This document shows positions 50,865-58,227 of a DNA stretch of 64,000 nucleotides, in pieces (position 1 is the stretch's first letter; each line of letters starts with the position of its first letter). Source of the stretch: UBA9659 sp965208605 (GTDB lineage Bacteria > Pseudomonadota > Gammaproteobacteria > Pseudomonadales > Azotimanducaceae); the NCBI GenBank assembly GCA_965208605.1, contig OZ242345.1, forward strand, positions 62,001 to 126,000. The letters are read 5' to 3'. Under the pieces are notes generated by a model. It had not been told where the DNA came from. It saw only the letters and a list, made by a program, of their open reading frames with translations, and did no database searches. The position numbers and the translations under genes were made by a program.

Positions 50865-52190
50865 ATGTTGACGCAGGATATCATTCGGAAAAAGCGCGAT
50901 GGCGAAGCTCTGGCACGGTCGGAAATCGAAGCCATCGTTCAGGGCATCGTTGATGAATCCCTGTCCGAGGGCCAGGTTGCCAGCTTTGCCATGGCAACCT
51001 TCTTTCGCGGCATGGCGCGGGAGGAATGTGCCATTCTCACCCGGGCCATGCAGGATTCGGGCAAGACCCTGCAATGGTCGCAGCTGGATTTACCGGGCCC
51101 GATCGTCGATAAGCACTCCAGCGGCGGTGTTGGCGACAAGGTGAGCCTGATGCTGGCGCCTATGCTGGTTGGCTGTGGTGCCTATGTGCCGATGATAGCC
51201 GGTCGCGGCCTGGGGCACACCGGTGGCACCTTGGACAAGCTGGACAGTATCCCCGGCTACCAGTCCCAGCCGGATGAAGCGCGCCTGCAGGCGGTGGTGA
51301 AGGAGGTCGGTTGCGTCATCGTCGGACAGACCGCCGAGCTGGCACCCGCGGATAAGCGCTTCTACGCCATTCGTGATGTGACTGCCACGGTGGAATCCGT
51401 GCCCCTGATCACCGCGTCGATTCTGTCCAAGAAGCTGTCCGCTGGGCTGGAAGCCCTGGTGATGGATATCAAGACCGGCAGCGGTGCCTTTGCCGCCTCC
51501 ATGGAGATGGCGCAGGAGTTGGCGGGCAGTATCGTCGCGGTGGGTGGTGCACTGGGTTTGCCGGTATCGGCGCTGATTACCGATATGTCGCAGGTGTTGG
51601 GCAGAACCGCGGGTAACTCCCTGGAAGTACTGGAGTCGGTGCAGTACCTGCGTGGAGAATTTGAGGATGCGCGATTGCACGAGGTGGTGGTTGCTCTCGG
51701 CGCCGAGCTGTTGCTCTTATCGGGCCTGTGCACCACCCTGGATGAGGGTAGCGAACGAATGAATGAAGCTCTCGGTAGCGGCTGCGCCGCCGAGTGTTTC
51801 GGGCAGATGGTCACGGCCCTGGGCGGGCCGGCGGATTTCATGGACAAACCCACTCACTACATGCCGCCGGCCCCGGTAGTCTCGCCGGTATATCCGGAGA
51901 CTACCGGGGTGGTCAGCGCCATCGACGTGCGCTCGGTCGGCAATGCGGTGATTGAGCTGGGAGGCGGGCGGCGGCTGGTGCAGGACAAGCTGGATTTCAG
52001 GGTGGGATTGTCAGCGGTCAAGGCACTTGGTGAAGCGGTAAGCCCTTCTGAACCGCTGGCGCTCATACACGCCGCTGAGCCGACAAGGGCCGCCCTGGCC
52101 GCCGCACGACTGGTGCAGGCCTATTCAATAGCCGATACCGCGGAGCCGAGCGAACCCGTTATCCTGGAGCGAGTGGACCAAAACAACTAG
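50865..52190 (+). CDS. deoA: Thymidine phosphorylase
   Basis: DeoA splits thymidine (and deoxyuridine) into base and deoxyribose 1-phosphate. I start at ATG 50865 (MLTQDIIRKKRDGEALARSE), 441 residues, the family norm; the open frame upstream reads repeat DNA. Signature VDKHSSGGVGDKVSLMLAPM and further AGRGLGHTGGTLDKLDSIPG, SILSKKLSAGLEALVMDIKT and GSGAFAASMEMA are intact. The DNA is visibly GC-richer than the genes on either side and has no tandem-repeat insertion, so it may have a different history from its neighbours. Confidence 0.96.
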   Translation: MLTQDIIRKKRDGEALARSEIEAIVQGIVDESLSEGQVASFAMATFFRGMAREECAILTRAMQDSGKTLQWSQLDLPGPIVDKHSSGGVGDKVSLMLAPMLVGCGAYVPMIAGRGLGHTGGTLDKLDSIPGYQSQPDEARLQAVVKEVGCVIVGQTAELAPADKRFYAIRDVTATVESVPLITASILSKKLSAGLEALVMDIKTGSGAFAASMEMAQELAGSIVAVGGALGLPVSALITDMSQVLGRTAGNSLEVLESVQYLRGEFEDARLHEVVVALGAELLLLSGLCTTLDEGSERMNEALGSGCAAECFGQMVTALGGPADFMDKPTHYMPPAPVVSPVYPETTGVVSAIDVRSVGNAVIELGGGRRLVQDKLDFRVGLSAVKALGEAVSPSEPLALIHAAEPTRAALAAARLVQAYSIADTAEPSEPVILERVDQNN

Positions 52191-52483
52191 TCGGCAGCCG
52201 GTAGCAGCTCAGCCTCGCCCGCGGTTATTCCCGCCTTCTTTGATTCTGACGGGGTGAGGGGGCACCTACCATAATGGATCTTTTCCTACACACTAGCCCA
52301 TCATATCTTACAACCCGCCTGGGGAGCGTCTCTAGTTGAGCCAACTGCCAAAACCTCAATCTGCCTGCCATAGCGAGGGTTTTCCGTTACACTGATACTG
52401 GATATCGGCGAAAACCAACGCATCGCCGTCAAAATAGTGGATGATAGAGAGATAGAAAGTTTGCGGGTTCTGGAGGGACCATC
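52191..52483 (+). pseudogene. Relic of a large-methyltransferase locus: upstream region fused to its last codons (scar A)
   Basis: 52236-52360 matches the DNA just upstream of the methyltransferase at 58228 (CTTTGATTCTGACGGGG, then CACCTNCCATA, TTACACTAGCC and GGGNAGCGTCTCTAG-like blocks). 52406-52475 matches the 3' end of that gene (60738-60807) and reads GENQRIAVKIVDDREIESLR. The middle of the gene is missing. This is therefore an internal-deletion relic, and the ribosome site GGAGGG of the next gene lies in it. Confidence 0.8.
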
Positions 52484-53461
52484 ATGGCTAGAGCAGACCT
52501 TTTAGTGCAGTTAGCAAAAGCGGCGATTGCGAGCGATGGCAGTAAAATCGCTCAATCCTTGGAGGGTATCATTGCCGAGGAACATGATAAAAATCATAAA
52601 ATTCTGGCAGACCGTCTAACTCGTGTTTTACGAGAAAATGGTGCCAATCGGCGTACAGGAAGAATATTGCAAAATGGCATATCTGCGCTTGTCCACGATA
52701 TTGTTCCTGAAAAATCTCTTGATGATATTTATTTGTCAAAAGCGAACAAGCTTATATTGCAAGAGTTGATTGAAGAAAACCGCCGCCGGGAATTACTTCA
52801 AACCTATGGTATTTCACCGCGTAATCGTGTGATGTTTGTTGGTCCCCCGGGTAACGGAAAAACAACTTTAGCTGAAATCCTTGCTTATGAACTGATGCTA
52901 CCTTTGGTGGTGGTGCGGTATGAGGGTTTAATCGGTAGTTTCTTAGGGGAGACAGCAAGTCGATTGAATAAAATTTTTGAATATGCGCGCCAACGGCACT
53001 GCGTATTGTTTTTTGATGAATTTGATGTGATTGGTAAAGAAAGAGGTGATCTACATGAAACTGGAGAAATTAAGCGAGTGGTAAGTTCATTATTGCTACA
53101 GGTGGATGCTTTGCCAAGCCGTACAATAATCATCGTAGCAAGCAATCACCCACACTTGCTTGATACCGCCGCCTGGCGAAGATTTCAAATTCGTATAGAG
53201 CTATTGCCCCCGAAAAAATCGGAAGTAATAGATTACATTAAGAACTATCAAAGAAAAACAGAGCGCCATTTTGGAATTACTCCCGAGATGATTGCTACAA
53301 AACTACAGTTATCTTCATACGCTGAATTGGAAGAATTTTGTTGTGATATTTTACGTACTGCTATTTTGAAAAAAGGGGAATGTAATATGAAATCAATTAC
53401 TAATCTCAAAATAACGCAGTGGAACAAACGTGATAATCTTAAAAAACGCATCCAAAAATAA
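52484..53461 (+). CDS. AAA+ ATPase paired with subtilase (anti-phage-type)
   Basis: A 325-residue protein. Residues about 115-260 are an AAA+ domain: VMFVGPPGNGKTTLAEILAY (Walker A), HCVLFFDEFDVIGKERGDLH (Walker B) and TIIIVASNHPHLLDTAAWRR (sensor 1, Arg finger). The first 100 residues are helical. ATG 52484 has GGAGGG at 52472, inside scar A. The subtilase gene starts 6 bp after its stop. AAA+/S8 pairs of this layout have been described in databases as anti-phage (I recall the names IteA/IteS, not verified here). The probable role is remodelling or unlocking the protease. Confidence 0.85.
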   Translation: MARADLLVQLAKAAIASDGSKIAQSLEGIIAEEHDKNHKILADRLTRVLRENGANRRTGRILQNGISALVHDIVPEKSLDDIYLSKANKLILQELIEENRRRELLQTYGISPRNRVMFVGPPGNGKTTLAEILAYELMLPLVVVRYEGLIGSFLGETASRLNKIFEYARQRHCVLFFDEFDVIGKERGDLHETGEIKRVVSSLLLQVDALPSRTIIIVASNHPHLLDTAAWRRFQIRIELLPPKKSEVIDYIKNYQRKTERHFGITPEMIATKLQLSSYAELEEFCCDILRTAILKKGECNMKSITNLKITQWNKRDNLKKRIQK

Positions 53462-53467
53462 AATCAA

Positions 53468-55948
53468 ATGGCTGCTTCCAAACCCTTACTTATTTTTCCT
53501 ATCCCGGTATTAGTTGAACGCCCGAAAGGAATTGGCGGTGGTAGCAAGCCGCCCACCCCGGTAAGCGGTTTGGGCAGAGCAGAGCGTATCAGCCAGAGAT
53601 TCACAGAAGCCATCAACTATATTCAAGATACACCAGGAGACCCTCACCGCGTTCTGGTTATTGAGACCGTTGGTAGGGTCGCAGATTTTCATAAAGCCGT
53701 CCAGCAGATGGACAGGCTTGAGTGGTTAGCTGAAATTGATACAGATGATGTTTTTCTTGATGATTTATACGAACAAGATAGTGACGCTTATAAGTCCGCT
53801 AAAAAAGAAGGGGGTAGACTCTATCTGTCGTCAAGCAATCAGCAAGCATTACATGAGCTAAAAGGTTTATGGGACGAATGGGATAAGAACCAAAAACTCC
53901 CATATGGGCGTGGTGCATGGAAAAATGTGTTTGAATATATCGCCGACTTGCGGTTTTGGGATGAAAAAGATCGGCTGGATAGCACTGGAATTATTGATAT
54001 ATGGAAAGGTGAAGTAGCTATAAAGCGTGGTTCTTCTTCCGAATGTGATTTTGATATTGAATTATATTTTGTCAAGGGTAAAGAAGATGCTGATGCTAGA
54101 GTTGCCACGATAACTGACTACATTAGGTCCTTGTATGGAAAAGTTAATAATCAATGTAGGATTGATGAAATTGCTTTTCACGCCTTAAAGGTGACATTGC
54201 CAGTATCTGCAATAGTGCATGTTCTGAATAGCCGTAAAGCCGATGAAAATTATCCAGAATGGATAAAGTTTTCAGGCATTAAATACTGTCGTCCAATAGG
54301 TCAACAACTACGGACGGATATAGAACCAGAAAATAATCCATTAGAAATGGAACCCCTTCCACCCGATGATTCTCCGCCGGTAATTGCGTTGTTAGATGGC
54401 GTTCCAATGCTGAACCATCGGTTCCTTGCTGACTACATCAAGTTTGATGACCCGGATGATTTTGCAAATAGATACCAACCCTCAGAGCAAAAGCATGGAA
54501 CCTGTATGGCATCACTCATTTGTCATAATGACTTATCCAACTCAGAGCGAGTATCTATCAGCAGGAAAATTTATGTGCGTCCGATTATGTTCCCGGCTGA
54601 TATGGGCTCAGAGAGAGTGGAGAAAATACCCAGCATGGATTTTGCAGAAAACATAATCGAAAGATCGGTGGTTAGAATTTTCGATGGAGAAGGTGATGAG
54701 GATCCTTTATGTCCAACAGTTAAAGTAATTAATTTATCTGTTGGCAATATCGATTATCAATTTATACGCGAAATGTCCCCTTGGGCAAAATTGTTGGATT
54801 GGTTGTCATGGAAATATAAAGTTTTATTTGTTGTTAGTGCTGGCAACTACTATGGAGAAGTTGACATAAATGAGGAAGATGTAGAGCTACACAAAAAATT
54901 TATTCAATCCATTGAAAAGAATCAAATAGAAAGAAAATTACTATCTCCTGCAGAATCCATCAATAGTTTAACGGTTGGTGCAATGCATTCCGATTTTTCT
55001 CCCAATGGACAAATCGGATTAATTAATCCGTATGAAAACCATGACTTGCCTGCAGAATATAGTCGGAATGGCCCTGGCTACAAACAACAAATAAAGCCAG
55101 ACATTTTAGTCTCTGGTGGGAAAATGCTCTACCAAAAAAATGTTGATACGTTCATTCGCCAACCGCGTATTGATATTGGGCAAAAAACCGCTTATGTAAG
55201 CCCGACACTAGGGGGTATCACTAACACAACAAATAAATCTGGCACCAGCAATGCTGCAGCATTAGCAACCCATGCAGCTGCGCATTTATTTGAGGTGTTA
55301 GAGGGGTTGCGTGAGGAAAACGCTAGCCTAATAGAGCAATATGATTCGCTCATTTTGAAATCACTACTTGTTCATGGGGCCAGCTGGGGCGATATGCGTA
55401 CTCAGTATGAAGTGCTAAAAAATGAACAAACCTCACACGGAATTAAGCGTGTTGTTGCCAAGCATTTAGGCTATGGCAAAGCAAATTTCGAAAGGGTCAT
55501 GTCTTGTACTGAGATCCGCGTGACCATATTGGGATTTGGTGAATTAAGTCAAAGCGAGCGTCATCGATTTAATTTGAAGATCCCGGATGCGGCCGCAGGG
55601 CTACATCTGAGGATGGTCGTTACTTTGGCATGGTTCACTCCAATCAATCCCTTTCGATATGGCATACGGCAGGCCAAACTGTTTTTTAATGTTGAAGGTC
55701 TTCCGAAGAACACACGACAAGAAGCAGACTGGCAACAGGTGAAGAAGGGTGCCGTCCAGCATGAAATTTTTAATATCAATCAATTTGAAAACGATCATAT
55801 TGATATTTTTGTTCAATGCGAAGCAGATGCGATTGAAAATTTTGATGAAACTATTCCCTATGCTATAAGTTTTACTATAGAGGCGGAAGAAGAAACTGAT
55901 ATTGACCTTTACACAATGATTGAGCAATCGATCCAGATATCAGTATGA
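53468..55948 (+). CDS. S8 family peptidase (subtilase) partner of the AAA+ ATPase
   Basis: An 826-residue cytoplasmic-looking protease without a signal peptide. The catalytic triad is visible: Asp in PVIALLDGVPMLNHRFL, His in EQKHGTCMASLICH and Ser in NKSGTSNAAALATHAAAHLF. The first 280 residues are a family-specific N-terminal region (FTEAINYIQDTPGDPHRVLV) and the last about 180 (LNLKIPDAAAGLHLRMVVTL) are a beta-rich C-terminal part. The pairing and AT-rich island context suggest an abortive-infection or anti-phage protease that needs the ATPase. A short gap of 173 bp without a convincing gene follows. Confidence 0.87.
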   Translation: MAASKPLLIFPIPVLVERPKGIGGGSKPPTPVSGLGRAERISQRFTEAINYIQDTPGDPHRVLVIETVGRVADFHKAVQQMDRLEWLAEIDTDDVFLDDLYEQDSDAYKSAKKEGGRLYLSSSNQQALHELKGLWDEWDKNQKLPYGRGAWKNVFEYIADLRFWDEKDRLDSTGIIDIWKGEVAIKRGSSSECDFDIELYFVKGKEDADARVATITDYIRSLYGKVNNQCRIDEIAFHALKVTLPVSAIVHVLNSRKADENYPEWIKFSGIKYCRPIGQQLRTDIEPENNPLEMEPLPPDDSPPVIALLDGVPMLNHRFLADYIKFDDPDDFANRYQPSEQKHGTCMASLICHNDLSNSERVSISRKIYVRPIMFPADMGSERVEKIPSMDFAENIIERSVVRIFDGEGDEDPLCPTVKVINLSVGNIDYQFIREMSPWAKLLDWLSWKYKVLFVVSAGNYYGEVDINEEDVELHKKFIQSIEKNQIERKLLSPAESINSLTVGAMHSDFSPNGQIGLINPYENHDLPAEYSRNGPGYKQQIKPDILVSGGKMLYQKNVDTFIRQPRIDIGQKTAYVSPTLGGITNTTNKSGTSNAAALATHAAAHLFEVLEGLREENASLIEQYDSLILKSLLVHGASWGDMRTQYEVLKNEQTSHGIKRVVAKHLGYGKANFERVMSCTEIRVTILGFGELSQSERHRFNLKIPDAAAGLHLRMVVTLAWFTPINPFRYGIRQAKLFFNVEGLPKNTRQEADWQQVKKGAVQHEIFNINQFENDHIDIFVQCEADAIENFDETIPYAISFTIEAEEETDIDLYTMIEQSIQISV

Positions 55949-56121
55949 CCAAACCCTACGAAATAACTGGGATAATTCATATCACAGCAAAAAGTACTTT
56001 CACGAAAAAACATTTGATATGAAATTTTTGATGACAGTTGACGATATGAACAGTGATGACAGTGATGATAACGAAACGCTAGAAGTACTAGTACATTAAA
56101 CTAATGCGAGGTTGAACGAAT

Positions 56122-57822
56122 ATGTCCAAAGAAGAAGCGAGTGTAGATAAGCTTGTTAGCGATATTGAGCAAGGCGTGCTGAGGTTGCCAGAAATGCAAC
56201 GCCGATATGTGTGGAGATCAACTCGAGTGCGTGATTTGCTCGACTCGCTATATCGCGGTTATCCGTCAGGTACTATTTTGCTTTGGGAAACAAATGAAGA
56301 TGTGCCGCAACAAGAATTTGCGGTGCAGCAAAAAGAAACTTCTTCTCGAAATACGCGACTGCTACTTGACGGCCAACAAAGGCTTACTTCGCTTGCTGCG
56401 GTTATCCACGGAAAACCAGTTAATGTTCGTGGTCGTAAAAAACCAATAGAATTACTATTTAATCTTGAACACCCAGATACACTCGCCGTGGTGACGGAAG
56501 TGCACGAGGAAGCGACAAGTGAAGAGGAAGAATTGATTGAAGATGAAACGGATTCAACCGAGGACGAGATTGGAAAACGGTTAAACCAAATGACTTTTGT
56601 TGTCGCTACTAAAAAATTAGAGCAGTTGCCGCAATGGGTAAAAGTCACTGATGTGTTTAAGTCTGACAGCGATGCTGAATTTCTTAAGCGTGCTGGATTG
56701 AATGATTTTGAAGATCCGAAGTTTTATCGCTACAGCCAGCGATTAGCGCAACTTCGCCGCATCCGAAAGTATGAATATCGGCTGGAAGTGCTAGAGCAAA
56801 AACTCTCATATGATGAGGTAACGGAGATATTTGTTAGGGTCAACTCGCTTGGGACAAAACTGCGCAGCTCCGATCTTGCCCTTGCCCAAATCACCGCAAA
56901 ATGGCGTGGTGCGCTTAAAGAATTTCAATCTTTTCAGAAGAACTGTGAGCAAAATGGATTTAACTTGGATTTGGGTTTATATATTAAAAATCTCATCGTT
57001 TTTGCCACAGGACAATCGCGCTTTGACCGCGTCTCGAGAATAAGTCTTGATACCTTGAAAACATCATGGAAAGAAAGTTGTGATGGAATGGAGTTCGCAC
57101 TCAACTTTATTAGAAATAATGTAAAAATTGATAGCCCGGCGTTGTTGTCCTCGCCTTTTGTTCTCATTACGCTTGCTTTCTACGGCTACAAACGGCAATA
57201 CGACCTGTCACCGCAAGAAGCTCATGATATGCGCCGCTGGGTGTTGCTTGCCAATGCAAAAGGGCGATATTCACGTGGTTCAAGCGAGACCCTTCTTGAC
57301 CAGGATTTAGCGATACTGCGCAAAGGCGGCGCAGAGCAACTTGCCGAACGACTGCGTCAGCAGGTTGGACGTTTGGAAATTGAGCCAGAAGAACTTGGGG
57401 GGCGTAATCAGCGCAGCGCTCTTTTCAAGACAATGTTTCTCGCCTTTCGTGCTGCTGGTGCTAAGGATTGGAAGTCACAACTTGCCATTTCGCTCAACCA
57501 TTCTGGAACACAGCATCGCCTGCAGTTCCATCACATTTTTGCAAAGGCGAAATTGAAAAATACATACGCAAGGCAAGAGGTGGATGACATTGCAAACTTG
57601 TGTTTTATATCGGGAAGACTTAATCGTCAGATAAGCGACAAGGCACCCAGTGAATACTTTTCCGGTATCATGAAATCATCAGGGGCGGATGCTTTTTCTT
57701 CTCAGTGCATTCCAACTGACTCACATTTTCTGGAGCTGGAGAACTATAAGGCTTTTCTGAAAGAGAGACGTAAACTCATCGCTGAACGAATCAATCAATT
57801 TTTGAACGATAGCCGTGCTTGA
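56122..57822 (+). CDS. DUF262/HNH protein (GmrSD-type restriction endonuclease)
   Basis: The 566-residue protein has an N-terminal DUF262 domain (about 5-120: VSDIEQGVLRLPEMQRRYVW and YPSGTILLWETNEDVP, with the nucleotide-site LLLDGQQRLTSLAAVIHG) and a C-terminal HNH domain (about 465-540: RLQFHHIFAKAKLKNTYARQ and IANLCFISGRLNRQISDKAP). This is the fused GmrSD layout of type IV enzymes that cut glucosylated hydroxymethylcytosine DNA. An acidic stretch (EEATSEEEELIEDETDSTED) lies between them. AT-rich, with no neighbour in the same operon. Confidence 0.88.
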   Translation: MSKEEASVDKLVSDIEQGVLRLPEMQRRYVWRSTRVRDLLDSLYRGYPSGTILLWETNEDVPQQEFAVQQKETSSRNTRLLLDGQQRLTSLAAVIHGKPVNVRGRKKPIELLFNLEHPDTLAVVTEVHEEATSEEEELIEDETDSTEDEIGKRLNQMTFVVATKKLEQLPQWVKVTDVFKSDSDAEFLKRAGLNDFEDPKFYRYSQRLAQLRRIRKYEYRLEVLEQKLSYDEVTEIFVRVNSLGTKLRSSDLALAQITAKWRGALKEFQSFQKNCEQNGFNLDLGLYIKNLIVFATGQSRFDRVSRISLDTLKTSWKESCDGMEFALNFIRNNVKIDSPALLSSPFVLITLAFYGYKRQYDLSPQEAHDMRRWVLLANAKGRYSRGSSETLLDQDLAILRKGGAEQLAERLRQQVGRLEIEPEELGGRNQRSALFKTMFLAFRAAGAKDWKSQLAISLNHSGTQHRLQFHHIFAKAKLKNTYARQEVDDIANLCFISGRLNRQISDKAPSEYFSGIMKSSGADAFSSQCIPTDSHFLELENYKAFLKERRKLIAERINQFLNDSRA

Positions 57823-58227
57823 TTTCCGCTATCAATAATCCCGTCCTACCGCCTCAAGGACAAAATCAAGCAGATCTCAGTTGATTCCACCTATCAAAGG
57901 ACAATTGTATGTGTTCGCCAATTCACTTCCCTGGTGTGTTCATTCCCAGCGGCTTGCGCCGCCACTCTGGATTCCCGCCGAAGCCAGTCGTACCGCCAAA
58001 GGCGGCCTACGGCGCCCCGCGCCGTCATTCTTGAGCTTGTCCTCTTGTCGCAAGCGGAATCCAGAGGAACGAGCGGTATTGCTTTCATCCTTCTGGATTC
58101 CCTCCTGCTTTGATTCTGACGGGGCACCTGCCATAGTGGGGATTTTCCGTTACACTAGCCAGCAACTTGTAACCCACCGGGGAAGCGTCTCTAGGTGGTG
58201 CAGGGGTAACCCATACTCAACGAGTTG
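57823..58227. repeat. Intergenic region upstream of the large methyltransferase
   Basis: The 405-bp gap has no gene. 57960-58080 holds palindromic-family arms (CACTCTGGATTCCCGCCGAA; GTCATTCTTGAGCTTGTCCT; GGAATCCAGAGGAACGAGCG). 58110-58200 is the segment duplicated in scar A (52236-52360). The region before 58228 must contain the methyltransferase promoter, but no clear -35/-10 pair was found. Confidence 0.7.

Noticed and set aside
50772..51853. Minus-strand frames inside deoA (up to 196 codons)
   Set aside because: They are a side effect of high GC at third positions; DeoA signatures are intact on the plus strand.
55945..56105. Tiny ORFs after the subtilase (25 codons from an ATGA overlap, and 26 codons at 56019)
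   Set aside because: Too short, no recognisable motif, no separate ribosome site. They are probably spacer or a decayed gene.
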